Shown here one piece after another: positions 25,262-34,292 of a DNA stretch of 64,000 bases. This DNA comes from Paenibacillus endophyticus (GTDB lineage Bacteria > Bacillota > Bacilli > Paenibacillales > Paenibacillaceae). The position numbers and the translations under genes were made by a program. How positions within the stretch are numbered: the stretch's first letter is position 1; each line of letters opens with the position of its first letter. The DNA lies in assembly GCF_014192395.1 (NCBI RefSeq), contig NZ_JACHXW010000007.1:1-64000 (forward strand), in the 5' to 3' direction. Under the pieces are notes generated by a model. The model was given only the letters and a program-made list of their open reading frames with translations. It was not told the DNA's origin and ran no database searches.

Positions 25262-25843
25262 ATGCCGAACACTAATCCCATGGACAATCCCAGCAATGAG
25301 CTGTACGGTCAAGTCGTGAATGGCTATCAGGAGCCTGGAGCTGCCGCGCCTCCCTCAACTGGCGCCGCACGCGCAGCGCGGTATTTCTCAACGGATGCCT
25401 CTACCAGCGCGAGCTTGGGAATATTAGGCGGCACCGTGAATACGACAATAAGGCTTAATAACCCCGCCGGTAGCGGAACAAATATTCACGTTGCGAGCAT
25501 TGGGGGCACAATTGATGTATCACTTAGCCTGTTATCAGGCTTTAGCGGACAGGTCACTATGTTAAGCGGAGGAACCCTTGCAAGCCCTTCTTCGATTACG
25601 GCCTCGAATCTTTATATAACCAGCCCCGTAGCGGGCATCGCGGCAGCAACCTCGTCTACAAGCGCGCCATCTGGCGGGAACACATTTATGATTTATCCGG
25701 CTTTCCCCTCCCCCTTCCGATTTACTTATACGGGTGGAATCATCATTCCTCCAGGACAATGGCTTGTCGTCAATGTAAGAGGCTCCTTAACCCTGCTTGG
25801 CGTGCTTGGAACGAGAGCGAATTTAACCTGGTGGGAAGGATAA
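25262..25843 (+). CDS. Small beta-rich protein, second of a paralogous pair
   Basis: 193 residues. After a Pro/Ala-rich head comes an alternating Gly/Ser/Thr beta-rich body (VASIGGTIDVSLSLLSG). The C-terminus, YTGGIIIPPGQWLVVNVRGS then NLTWWEG, is shared with the preceding protein. GGGAGG lies at the end of the preceding gene and its TAA is one base before this ATG, so the two are translated together. No family recognised. Confidence 0.75.
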   Translation: MPNTNPMDNPSNELYGQVVNGYQEPGAAAPPSTGAARAARYFSTDASTSASLGILGGTVNTTIRLNNPAGSGTNIHVASIGGTIDVSLSLLSGFSGQVTMLSGGTLASPSSITASNLYITSPVAGIAAATSSTSAPSGGNTFMIYPAFPSPFRFTYTGGIIIPPGQWLVVNVRGSLTLLGVLGTRANLTWWEG

Positions 25844-26190
25844 ACCCGCTTTAAATAAACTGAAATAAAATAACTTTTTTCACACATGAAAAAACTTCAA
25901 AGACTATTTAAAATTCAGACATATGTAGATCCATTTTCGCCAAACGTTTTTATCTATTCGCAACCAATCTTATTCAATAAACAGAATATAATCATCAATT
26001 TATAAAGGAGATGTTAAATATTTTTCTTATTTTAATTGCATATTTTCAACATTAATTCCTTAGACATTACCTATATTCTTCCCCATCCATTTCGCATTGA
26101 AGGATGGCATTAGAGCTTTGTTGTTTCTGTTTAAATACAACCTCACCACCTACCGTCTTATCAGATTGATATGAATTGAAAATGAGGGAG
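25844..26190. other. AT-rich gene-free stretch
   Basis: No frame with a ribosome site and sensible length, no convincing terminator and no repeat was found here. It separates the surface-protein pair from the 43-bp repeat array. Confidence 0.6.
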
Positions 26191-26200
26191 CACTGCTAGT

Positions 26201-26630
26201 AAACAATAGCCACAAGAGGGGCATAGGAAGCTCGGTTCATGAAGATAATCTTATGATGGATAAAGAGGAAGCATGGCACCCTGACATTAGCCTTATGATG
26301 GATAAAGAGGATGTACGATTCGATAATGATAGCCATACGAAGGAGCAGAAGGAGTATAGTTTGTTAACGATAGTCCTACGACGGACAAAGAGAATGTGCG
26401 GGTATACGGTGAATAAAGAGGAAATACGGCTTCACTAACGATTTTCATACGGTAGACGATGAGAATGTATGGGTTCGTTTACGATTTTCATACGGTGGAC
26501 AAAGAGAATGTACGGGTTCGTTAACGATAGCCTTTCGGTGGATAAAGAGGAAATACGGTTCATAAACGTTATTCTTGCAAGATACATAAAGAGCGCATGA
26601 TTCGTTTATGTTACTCGCGCGAGATGTACA
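26201..26630 (+). repeat. Degenerate array of about ten 43-bp repeats
   Basis: Units start near 26201, 26241, 26283, 26326, 26366, 26402, 26437, 26480, 26523 and 26565. The best pair (26480 and its left neighbour) share ACGATTTTCATACGG, GAGAATGTA and GGGTTCGTT. The consensus is roughly ACGATAGCCATACGGTGGA, then AAAGAGAATGTACGGGTTCG, then TTA. Unit junctions form the palindrome TCGTTAACGA. Copies differ too much and abut too closely for a CRISPR. The reading frame is not kept between units. Confidence 0.8.
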
Positions 26631-26690
26631 GCCGGAACATCATTCCAATTGGTACGAAGATTCAGAGGTATAACAAATGGAATAGTAAAC

Positions 26691-26724
26691 AAAAAGGCGA
26701 TTGTCCGAAGACAATCGCCTTTTT
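26691..26724. terminator. Bidirectional terminator after the repeat array
   Basis: A perfect 14-bp stem AAAAAGGCGATTGT / ACAATCGCCTTTTT with a 6-base loop. No gene precedes it on the plus strand, so it may end a transcript through the repeat array. Confidence 0.85.
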
Positions 26725-26859
26725 CACGCGTTCATGGAGCCGAACGGGCTCGCATGTTCAGCACAGCCGGCATCTTTGGAACGAGCTTTTGTCGAAATGA
26801 CGTACATGTTGTTCAGAGGATTTGGCCCGAAATGCCATTTCTCTGCTCAAAAACGACCT

Positions 26860-26885
26860 AAAAAGCCATTTTATGGGCTTTTTTT
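26860..26885 (+). terminator. Second short terminator-like hairpin
   Basis: AAAAAGCC pairs with GGCTTTTT across a small bulged loop and runs into seven T on the plus strand. It lies 40 bp downstream of the glutathione peroxidase stop, so it could also act on the minus strand. Confidence 0.6.
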
Positions 26886-26927
26886 CGCCCGGAAGCCGCA
26901 TGTATTTCATTTTTAACTGAGGGAGCA

Positions 26928-27473
26928 TTAAAGCAGAGCTTCGATTTCGGCCTTCATCGCGAGTGGTTCATCGGTCGATTCGAACCGTTTAATGACGTTT
27001 CCTTCGCGGTCTATTAGAAATTTAGTGAAATTCCATTTTACGGAATTTCCCTCTAAGTAATGAGGCAGCTTCTCCTCTAGAAAGGCATTCAGCATTTTGC
27101 CGCTCGGCTCGCTCGTATTGAATCCTGCGAAAGGAGCTTCCTCAGTTAAATAGCTGAATAAAGGATGAGCCGTTTCGTCCCGTACATCCGTCTTATCGAA
27201 GAGCGGGAACGTGACGCCGTAATTGAGCTGGCAGAAGCTTTGCACATCGGAGTTCGTACCTGGCTCCTGCTCCGCAAACTGATTGCTTGGAAATCCAAGT
27301 ATTTCAAGACCTTGATCCTTATATTCTACATATAGCTTTTGCAGATCAGAATATTGCGGAGTGAAGCCGCATTTGCTTGCCGTGTTGACAACAATCAGCA
27401 CCTTGCCTTTATATTGCTCCATGCTTTGTTGTTCGCCTTTTATAGTTTCTACGTCAAAAGAATAAATACCCAT
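26928..27473 (-). CDS. Glutathione-peroxidase-family thiol peroxidase
   Basis: 181 residues, slightly longer than the usual 160. The catalytic tetrad is visible: Cys35 in [12 protein letters not shown], Gln65 in FPSNQF, and the Trp/Asn pair in [11 protein letters not shown]. The Cys in place of selenocysteine and the lack of the animal tetramer loop suggest it uses thioredoxin, as BsaA-type enzymes do, to reduce peroxides. AAGGAGG precedes the ATG. The promoter carries a perfect TTGCATGCAA palindrome just past the -10 box. Confidence 0.93.
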   Translation of the reverse strand: MGIYSFDVETIKGEQQSMEQYKGKVLIVVNTASKCGFTPQYSDLQKLYVEYKDQGLEILGFPSNQFAEQEPGTNSDVQSFCQLNYGVTFPLFDKTDVRDETAHPLFSYLTEEAPFAGFNTSEPSGKMLNAFLEEKLPHYLEGNSVKWNFTKFLIDREGNVIKRFESTDEPLAMKAEIEALL

Positions 27474-27516
27474 TGTTTATTGCCTCCTTCAGTTAATTAA
27501 ATTTAAATAAATTAAA

Positions 27517-27569
27517 TTGCATGCAACTAAATATAGGAATAGAATACCATGTCTGCATACGCAAGTCAA
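27517..27569 (-). promoter_or_regulatory. Promoter and palindrome of the peroxidase gene
   Basis: On the minus strand TTGACT (27569-27564), 17 bp and TATTCT (27546-27541). The 10-bp palindrome TTGCATGCAA (27517-27526) follows about 15 bp downstream, flanked by AT-rich sequence as in MarR/OhrR-type operators. The regulator is unknown. Confidence 0.6.
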
Positions 27570-27583
27570 ATGAACGCCATGTA

Positions 27584-27634
27584 GAAAGGACCGAAGATTA
27601 GCGAGTTACTATTCGCTAATCTCCGGTCCCCTTT
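27584..27634. terminator. Terminator of the DUF2252 gene
   Basis: A 17-bp stem with one mismatch (27588-27604 with 27613-27629), short T runs on both sides, 18 bp past the DUF2252 stop. Confidence 0.75.
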
Positions 27635-27646
27635 TCAATCACTAAT

Positions 27647-28993
27647 CTATGATTGCGACGGTTTCTTTCTTCCGCTTAGCCACTCCGTAAACAAAGCATA
27701 ATCCTGCTCCACTTGATCGGCATACGATACAGCCCAATTGGCAATCGAGGTACAGAATGCATCCTCGTCACTGCCCATCGCTTTAACAATCTCAACCTCG
27801 CTGTGATACGCCAAAATGCCTTGCGCGACATCGGTATCCGCCCTCGCATGCATTTTGGCCGTTAATTTCCCCATCGTATCCGTCACGGAGAGCATGTCTC
27901 CCGCCGTCTCTAGTGATTCCAGCTTTAATCTTTTTTTGTACGGCGAACGTTCACGAACATAGAAATGCCGTTCTCCGATCGACAGCCAGCCAAGATAAGG
28001 GTCCGCCTCGTGATGCATCGCTTTCTGCGTCATGGTAACCCGTTTGCCTTGGTGCTCGAACATTGACCAGAACGATTCGCTATAAGGCATGAAGTAAGCC
28101 GGTACCGGTACGCGCACCTCTTTCACCTCAAGCACGATATCGTCTTCACCATCCGTGCCCTCGCCGGCCTCGATTAATACATAATAGCGGTCAAGTCCAA
28201 TGGAGGCTGTTCCCGAACCGTGTTTGACAGCAATATCCTTCACTTTGAAATGACGCAATTCCTCTGCGTCATCCGCGGCGACAGTTGCCAAATATTCAGG
28301 CCATGCTTCAAGCAAAGCCGCCCGCTCCTCCTCGGTAGGAGACACAATTTCATCCGTTGAAGCAAACTGGCGATGCTCCTGCACCAACGCGGTCACTTTT
28401 TCGAGGAAATGCTGATCCTTGCGCTTCTGCAGCTTTTTGAGCAGCTTCTTAACAGGACCCTCCGCACGCTCCAAATCAACGGCAAAGATGCCTGGGTCAT
28501 CCTTTCCTTTCGTGAAGCGCCGCATCTGTTTGGAATACGCCTGCAGATACGCCTCAATCCCACTTATCTGATTGCTATAGGTCTGCCCTTTAAGCCTGCC
28601 AACAAGCGCAATGCTGACCGACATCCGCATCAGGTCATAGAGATACGAACCCAGGTAACCCTCGTCGAAATCATTCACATCATAGACAAGCGCGCCGCGC
28701 TCATTGCGGAACGCCCCGAAATTCTCAAAATGCAAGTCCCCTTGAATCCAAGTAGGCCGGCTTATCGGTGTGTGATAAGGAAACCATTCCCGTGATACGT
28801 CGAAATAAAACAAATAGGCGCTGCCTCTAAAAAAAGAAAAAGCCGTTTCTGACATTTTTGCATATTTCTCCTCACGCTTATCGCGCGTCAGCTTCATCAG
28901 CTTCTGGTCAAATTCTTGAAAAATTGTGGATAATGTCCGCCTTCTTAGTTTGTTCTGGGTTAACTTGACTTGCTCGGTCAACTTCGGATCCAT
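27647..28993 (-). CDS. DUF2252 family protein (kinase-like fold)
   Basis: 448 residues. The family's core motifs are present: FFRGSAYLFYFD, WIQGDLHFENFGAF and VYDVNDFDEGYLGSYLYDL. They resemble the catalytic (GDxHxxN) and metal-binding (DFD) loops of aminoglycoside-phosphotransferase-like kinases. GTASIGLDRYYVLIE lies midway. Function has not been established to my knowledge; a phosphotransferase is likely. A GGGGGG ribosome site precedes the ATG. The downstream gene is a separate unit and the upstream gene codes for a CcdC-like membrane protein on the same strand, 40 bp away. Confidence 0.88.
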   Translation of the reverse strand: MDPKLTEQVKLTQNKLRRRTLSTIFQEFDQKLMKLTRDKREEKYAKMSETAFSFFRGSAYLFYFDVSREWFPYHTPISRPTWIQGDLHFENFGAFRNERGALVYDVNDFDEGYLGSYLYDLMRMSVSIALVGRLKGQTYSNQISGIEAYLQAYSKQMRRFTKGKDDPGIFAVDLERAEGPVKKLLKKLQKRKDQHFLEKVTALVQEHRQFASTDEIVSPTEEERAALLEAWPEYLATVAADDAEELRHFKVKDIAVKHGSGTASIGLDRYYVLIEAGEGTDGEDDIVLEVKEVRVPVPAYFMPYSESFWSMFEHQGKRVTMTQKAMHHEADPYLGWLSIGERHFYVRERSPYKKRLKLESLETAGDMLSVTDTMGKLTAKMHARADTDVAQGILAYHSEVEIVKAMGSDEDAFCTSIANWAVSYADQVEQDYALFTEWLSGRKKPSQS

Positions 28994-29033
28994 ACGGCTT
29001 CCCCCCTATTGCGGTTACGATGCTAATTGCGGT

Positions 29034-29516
29034 TTACGATTCTAATTTCTGCAGCCTTAAATAGTCGCTAAGCATGGCAAGGCGCCATGGCACAATCATA
29101 CCAAACGCAAGCAAGTAGAAGATTGCCCCCGTTTGCGGTATCGACATATACTCCTCCACAACCCCGTGCAAAGACAGCCTTATGACGAATAATGTCATCA
29201 TAATAAATACAAATGCCTTTGAACGCCTGACATAAATGTCAGATTCCACGCGTTCTAGACGTGTGGTTACGATTAAAGGGAATGCGAATATGAGCAGGCC
29301 AGTAAGAAAAGCAGCAATCCCCCATATCCAAGGTATATGAGTGGCTGAGAATACGAACATCATAAATCCCGTTGCCATGCCAAGCGGAGGTATTGCGATT
29401 TTTCGCAGCGAAACAGGCTGTTTTCCAGCACGGATACGAAGTATGATTAATGCGAGGCCAGCGAGCGCCGATACAATGATCGAGCCGATTTGGATCAAGT
29501 GCGTAGACAACAACAC
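29034..29516 (-). CDS. CcdC-like membrane protein
   Basis: 160 residues and four to five helices. The layout and the basic loop LERVESDIYVRRSKAF after the third helix match the CcdC family, named for its link with cytochrome c maturation genes in Bacillus though its role is unclear. Start codon: GTG at 29516 or TTG at 29513, both after GGGGGAGG. It sits upstream of the DUF2252 gene in the same direction. No cytochrome genes lie nearby. Confidence 0.8.
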   Translation of the reverse strand: MLLSTHLIQIGSIIVSALAGLALIILRIRAGKQPVSLRKIAIPPLGMATGFMMFVFSATHIPWIWGIAAFLTGLLIFAFPLIVTTRLERVESDIYVRRSKAFVFIMMTLFVIRLSLHGVVEEYMSIPQTGAIFYLLAFGMIVPWRLAMLSDYLRLQKLES

Positions 29517-29755
29517 TGCGTCCTCCCCCTATTGAACTTGTAAACTTGTCCTATTATTCCTTTCATCGTACTGCAAAAACAGGAGCTCTGCAAATAGAGA
29601 ACCGCTTATCCATCTGTCGATATCCTTTTGCAAGAAACCGTCTGCCGTTTCATTCCAATAATCGAAAATTTTCCAGGAGAGAGAACATGTCTTTATACAA
29701 AGCTGATATGAAACGATCGCCGCTTGGGTTTCCAAGTTCAACGATTAAGCCGCAT

Positions 29756-31372
29756 TTATATCGTCAGGCCGGCTCGATAAGCCTTGGGTGAGACACCCTC
29801 TTGCTTCTTAAACACTTTGCTGAAATACTTCTCGTCATGGAAACCGACCATCTCGGCAATTTTGGCTACGCGCAGGTTAGGATTAACCATCAGCAGCTTT
29901 GCTTTATCGATACGAATGCCTGTTATGTAATCAGTGATATTAATGCCGTACTCCTGTTTGAACCTGCGCGATACATATTCACGGCTGACAAAAAACCGCT
30001 TCGCAATGTCCTGCAGGGACAGCTCGGTTTGGTATTGCTGCTCGATAAAAGCAGCAATGTCGCTCATCTTCGCTTTCTCCTGTGCTTGCCGCTGTGCGAT
30101 GGCTTGCGACAATCGCAGCAGAAGCTCGTAAGACCAATCTCGCCATGCCTGAATCGAGAGCGCGCTTGCATGTGCATAAGGAGAGTGTTCCGACAGTTCT
30201 TCCGTACTGAGAAGTCCGTTCTCCTCTACAGCCTGTCGTCCCGGGGCATCGCGAAGAAGCCGTACGCAGAACTGCAGCACGTCTGTCTTATACTCCTCCA
30301 GCATTTGTGGAGACAAATAACCGGACAACCGCGCAGCCTCCAACCATCTCCCCGATACTGCAGTCAGCTGCCCCTCGATTCCACTTAAAGCTGCTACCTT
30401 CCACTCCTCCTCGCAATCCGTGAACGTCATGCGCTTCACGGCCGCAGTCTCCGTGCTGCTGTGTGTATAATCGTTGGCATCCAGCGCGTTGCGCCTATGC
30501 AGAGCAGATAGCGCTTCCTCGTAATGCATCGGCATCGCATCGGGGAAATGGCCTGGACTGCCCAGTCCCATATGCATGCGCCGCTGCAGCGTCACGAACA
30601 GGCCTTCATTTATTTCCTGAAGAATGCCGAGCAGATTCTCGCCATTTCCCCATACCACGATCACGATTTCAGTCGCTGCTCCCCAATGACGGAACGCAAC
30701 GCCGTTTTGCCTGGCCACTAAAAACTCATTGCAAATGTTAATAATCGCATAATGCAGCAGGTCACTGTCCCAAGCAAACCGCTCATGCAGCTGCTTGTCG
30801 CTTGCATCAACCTGAAGCAAAGCCATCCGTGCCGTTCGCGTCCCTTCAGGGACTAGCCCCTCCTCATGCAGCCGCCGCAAAACGATTGTTGCCGTGCTCG
30901 GCTCATTGATAAGCCCCGTCAGCAGTTTCTCTCCGTAGACGGGTTTAAACTCATTAAGGCGCATGCTCTGCTTCTGCCGGTCATTCCGCTCCTGCTCCTC
31001 TAGCAGCCACTGCTTTGCAGCCTTTGCAACCGCTGCATTAATGGCCTCCGGCTCGATTGGCTTCAACAAATAATCGATTCCCCCGTGGCGCACAGCTTCC
31101 CTGACAAAATCAAAATCGCCGCGTCCGCTTACGACAATGAACTTGACCGTACCGGCAAATTCATTAACCGCCGCCATAAGATCAACGCCGCTGCCTTCCG
31201 GCATCATCATGTCCATAATCACGATCGCAGGTCTTCCAAGGCGCATCATCTGAATAGCTTCGAAACCGCCGCCAGCCTCCTCAATCTCGTCGATACCGTG
31301 CAGTTCCCAATCGACGAGCAGCCTAACCGCTTTACGAACGCGCGCTTCATCATCAACGATCAAAGCCTTCAT
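29756..31372 (-). CDS. YesN-type response regulator (receiver plus AraC DNA-binding domain)
   Basis: 538 residues. The receiver (1-120) has LIVDDEARVRK, the phosphoacceptor Asp in IVIMDMMMPEGSG and the conserved Lys in LLKPIEPE. A long middle region follows, and the C-terminal two-helix-turn-helix AraC domain (LQDIAKRFFVSREYVSRRFK ... IAEMVGFHDEKYFSKVFKKQ) binds DNA. It starts at the ATG at 31372 after GGGAGG and overlaps the kinase gene by 20 bp. It is expected to switch on the divergent sugar ABC transporter. Confidence 0.95.
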   Translation of the reverse strand: MKALIVDDEARVRKAVRLLVDWELHGIDEIEEAGGGFEAIQMMRLGRPAIVIMDMMMPEGSGVDLMAAVNEFAGTVKFIVVSGRGDFDFVREAVRHGGIDYLLKPIEPEAINAAVAKAAKQWLLEEQERNDRQKQSMRLNEFKPVYGEKLLTGLINEPSTATIVLRRLHEEGLVPEGTRTARMALLQVDASDKQLHERFAWDSDLLHYAIINICNEFLVARQNGVAFRHWGAATEIVIVVWGNGENLLGILQEINEGLFVTLQRRMHMGLGSPGHFPDAMPMHYEEALSALHRRNALDANDYTHSSTETAAVKRMTFTDCEEEWKVAALSGIEGQLTAVSGRWLEAARLSGYLSPQMLEEYKTDVLQFCVRLLRDAPGRQAVEENGLLSTEELSEHSPYAHASALSIQAWRDWSYELLLRLSQAIAQRQAQEKAKMSDIAAFIEQQYQTELSLQDIAKRFFVSREYVSRRFKQEYGINITDYITGIRIDKAKLLMVNPNLRVAKIAEMVGFHDEKYFSKVFKKQEGVSPKAYRAGLTI

Positions 31373-33278
31373 TAATATTTCCTCCCTTCTCATGCAATCT
31401 CTTAAGGATCAGCGTAATCTTTACACCCATCTCCGTCTTATTCTCAACATGCAGCTGCGCGGCTTCGCCATATATCATCCGCAAACGGGCGAGTACGTTG
31501 TTGAGCCCTATCTTAGGCTCCGCGCCTGCCTGTGCCAGCTTGACGGAATAGTTGGCGCTTTCAGCAGCCTGGCCAGAAGATTCAGTTAATGGATTCGATT
31601 CTATATCGACATGCGGCATATCGCCAAGGATATCATCCTTGAACGGAGCTGAAGCCAGCTCGCGCTGCAGCTCCGCCAGCCGTTCCGCCGGAATAGAGGC
31701 GCCATTATTTTCGATCACGATTTCCAATATATGACCATCGCGCGGACGAGCGTGAAGAATGAGCAATCCATCCTCCGCAGCTTTGTCCATGCCGTGCTTG
31801 AAATAATTTTCAATGACAGGCTGTAGCAGCATTTTGGGCATTTCTGCATCCAGCAGGGCATCATCCACGTCCACTTGGAAGGAGAATCGGTTCTCATACC
31901 GTTCCTTCTGCAGCTCAACGTATGCCTTCAGATGAGCGAGTTCATCCCTCAGCGTAATTGTTTTTGCCTCGTTATCCATGCTGTAGCGCATCATCCGGGC
32001 TAGCGCGGACAGCAGTGCATATATGCGCGGCACGCCCAGCTCAAGCGCCAGCGTCCCGATAATCTGAATCGTGTTATTTAAGAAATGCGGATTGATTTGC
32101 GCCTGCAGCGCCCGCAGCTGATTCGTTTTATTCGCCAGCTCCAGCTTGTATTCACGCAATATCAAATTGTTGATCGTGTCCATCATACTGCGGAACCGCA
32201 CGAGAACGAGTCCAATCTCATCATTGCCTGCATACCGGATCGGCACCTGCAGGTTACCGGCCTGTACCTGATTCATATACCGGACCAACTGCTTCACAGG
32301 AGCTGTTATACGAAGGGAAACAATAATGGTCGCGGTTACGATTACAATTAGCGATAAAGCGAGCACAAGCAAATTGATAGCCACTGCCTGATTGGCTTCG
32401 CGAATCAAATAGGAAGTCGGAATGCGCTTCACGATTACCCAATCCGCAATCGCCGTTTGAACGCGGTCATACACAAACAGCGCGCCTTCCTTCTCGAAAT
32501 GTCCGCTATTATTTTCTCCGCTCGCAAGCGAGCCCTCGTACCATGAAGCTTCCACGGGCTTTCCCAGAAGCGCGTCATCATCTGCGAAGATAAAGTATCC
32601 GTTCTGATCTACGACGTATAGATCTTCTTCGCCGCGGTCGTATAGCTGGCCGACGATATCAGTAAGCAGGGACAGCTTCACATCCATGGAGACGAAGCCC
32701 AGCTCCTCATTAGAAGGAACGCGTTCAATCCGCCGATGAAGCGTGAACACCTTCTCGCTTGGCTGCTGCGGCTGCAGAGAGGAGAAGCCATAAGTATGGC
32801 TCATATGCGTAGGCTGCATAGCAGCAGCGCTCTTCCCGCTGCCCACATAGGAGACAAGCTCCGAGAAGGGCTCAACCTCATTCGCACGCTTTGCGCCTGC
32901 CACATTCGTAACGATCGTGGCCCTTTGTCCCAAGCTTGCGTACAAATAAACCTGATGCACATCGGGCACCGATGATTTCATATATGACATGGCTGCAAAA
33001 ACGCTGCTATCCGTTTGGAAATCGGCCAGCCCCGTTTGCAGCTGCCGGTACAGCTCGGGATCGGAATACACATTCAATGAGCCCAAGTTAAGTTCCTCAA
33101 GAACAGCAGTTACGTTGCGCTGCCCTTGGTAGAGCAGGTTTTGCGTATCCTCAAGCGCCCTTTCCTTCATGGAATGCGATGTATAGCTGTAGGTAACGAT
33201 CATCGTCGTCACGATGGGGACAATCGTTGCAAACAGCATGAAAACAATTAATTTCGTTCGTATACTATTGAACCTCAA
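31353..33278 (-). CDS. YesM-type sensor histidine kinase
   Basis: About 641 residues. A first membrane helix (residues about 12-35), a Cache-like extracellular sensor (about 40-285), a second helix, a HAMP domain (SLRITAPVKQLVRYMNQVQ), and then the His_kinase domain with QINPHFLNNTIQIIG, where His is the phosphorylation site, and an ATPase domain (VIENYFKHGMD). The best start is a TTG at 33278, nine bases after GGAGG; the ATG at 33326 has no site. It is paired with the YesN-type regulator and probably senses a sugar or its binding protein outside the cell. Confidence 0.92.
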   Translation of the reverse strand: MRFNSIRTKLIVFMLFATIVPIVTTMIVTYSYTSHSMKERALEDTQNLLYQGQRNVTAVLEELNLGSLNVYSDPELYRQLQTGLADFQTDSSVFAAMSYMKSSVPDVHQVYLYASLGQRATIVTNVAGAKRANEVEPFSELVSYVGSGKSAAAMQPTHMSHTYGFSSLQPQQPSEKVFTLHRRIERVPSNEELGFVSMDVKLSLLTDIVGQLYDRGEEDLYVVDQNGYFIFADDDALLGKPVEASWYEGSLASGENNSGHFEKEGALFVYDRVQTAIADWVIVKRIPTSYLIREANQAVAINLLVLALSLIVIVTATIIVSLRITAPVKQLVRYMNQVQAGNLQVPIRYAGNDEIGLVLVRFRSMMDTINNLILREYKLELANKTNQLRALQAQINPHFLNNTIQIIGTLALELGVPRIYALLSALARMMRYSMDNEAKTITLRDELAHLKAYVELQKERYENRFSFQVDVDDALLDAEMPKMLLQPVIENYFKHGMDKAAEDGLLILHARPRDGHILEIVIENNGASIPAERLAELQRELASAPFKDDILGDMPHVDIESNPLTESSGQAAESANYSVKLAQAGAEPKIGLNNVLARLRMIYGEAAQLHVENKTEMGVKITLILKRLHEKGGNINEGFDR

Positions 33279-33410
33279 GTGAACCTTCCTCCGCTCCCGA
33301 TCAATATATTGCACCTGACCGGTCACATCCGTCGGTGTTTATCGCGCTCTCTGACTTGCATAATTAAACATACAATAGTTTTCTGGTGAAAAGAAAGGGG
33401 AGTTCCTAAG

Positions 33411-34292
33411 ATGGGCAGCAAGAGAATGTCCGGATGGTGGCCTCAGCTTGTATTCGTAGGCCCGGTAACCATCTTTTTTCTACTGATTATGATTATCCCG
33501 TTTCTGCTTGGCATGTACTACTCGTTTACCGATTGGAACGGCGTTGCAGGAACTGTAAATTGGGTTGGCTTCGATAATTTTAAACAAATCTTTACGAATG
33601 ACTCCGATTTCTGGTCCTCGTTCTGGTTTACGATTCGATTCACGATCGTTGGCGTGCTGCTAACCAATCTGGTCGGCTTCTTCCTAGCGTATCTATTGAC
33701 GAAGAAACTGAAATCAAAAAATGTCCTGCGTACGATTTTCTTTATGCCGAACGTCATCGGCGGGTTGCTGCTCGGCTTTATCTGGCAGTTCATCTTCGTA
33801 AAAGGCTTCTCCACCGTCGGCGACATGACCGGCTGGTCGTTCTTCAACCTTCCTTGGCTCGGCGACGAAACGACCGGCTTCTGGGGCATTACGATGGTGT
33901 TCGTATGGCAATCAGCGGGATATCTGATGGTTGTGTACATCGCTTCGCTGACTAACGTTTCGAAAGAAGTGCTTGAAGCTGCCGAGATTGACGGAGCTTC
34001 CAGGTTCCAAGTGCTTCGCGGCATTATTTTACCGCTTATTATGCCTGCAATTACCGTTTGTTTGTTCCTCGCGATCTCATGGTCGTTCAAAATGTTCGAT
34101 CTAAACTTGTCGCTTACCAAAGGCGGACCGTTCAAATCGACAGAATCAGTCGCGCTCAATATTTATGCTGAAGCGTTCCAGAACAACCGCTATGGGCTAG
34201 GCACAGCGAAATCGCTTATCTTCTTTATTGTCGTCGCTATCATTACGCTTATACAGGTTCGCGTTACCAAGAGCAAGGAGGTTGAAGCTTAA
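33411..34292 (+). CDS. Sugar ABC transporter permease, MalF/UgpA type
   Basis: 293 residues, six membrane helices. The EAA loop that docks the ATPase is EAAEIDGASRFQVLRGIILP. GGGG with AGTTCC spacing precedes the ATG. The weak -35 in front of TACAAT (33372-33377) suggests dependence on the YesN-type activator encoded divergently. First of three genes with a second permease and a binding protein. No ATPase gene is included, so it probably borrows a shared MsmX-like ATPase, as is usual for this class. Confidence 0.94.
   Translation: MGSKRMSGWWPQLVFVGPVTIFFLLIMIIPFLLGMYYSFTDWNGVAGTVNWVGFDNFKQIFTNDSDFWSSFWFTIRFTIVGVLLTNLVGFFLAYLLTKKLKSKNVLRTIFFMPNVIGGLLLGFIWQFIFVKGFSTVGDMTGWSFFNLPWLGDETTGFWGITMVFVWQSAGYLMVVYIASLTNVSKEVLEAAEIDGASRFQVLRGIILPLIMPAITVCLFLAISWSFKMFDLNLSLTKGGPFKSTESVALNIYAEAFQNNRYGLGTAKSLIFFIVVAIITLIQVRVTKSKEVEA

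Noticed and set aside
24724..25843. Prophage or phage tail origin for the small beta-rich pair
   Set aside because: No phage genes, integrase or att sites surround them, and the pair is linked to glycosyltransferase and surface genes.
26253..26438. 60-codon ORF in the 43-bp repeats
   Set aside because: The frame shifts between repeat units and there is no ribosome site.
26201..26630. CRISPR array
   Set aside because: Units differ from each other throughout, abut without spacers, and no cas genes are present.
29529..29741. 70-codon minus-strand ORF between two real genes
   Set aside because: No ribosome site and no family resemblance; it lies in the noncoding space before the CcdC-like gene.
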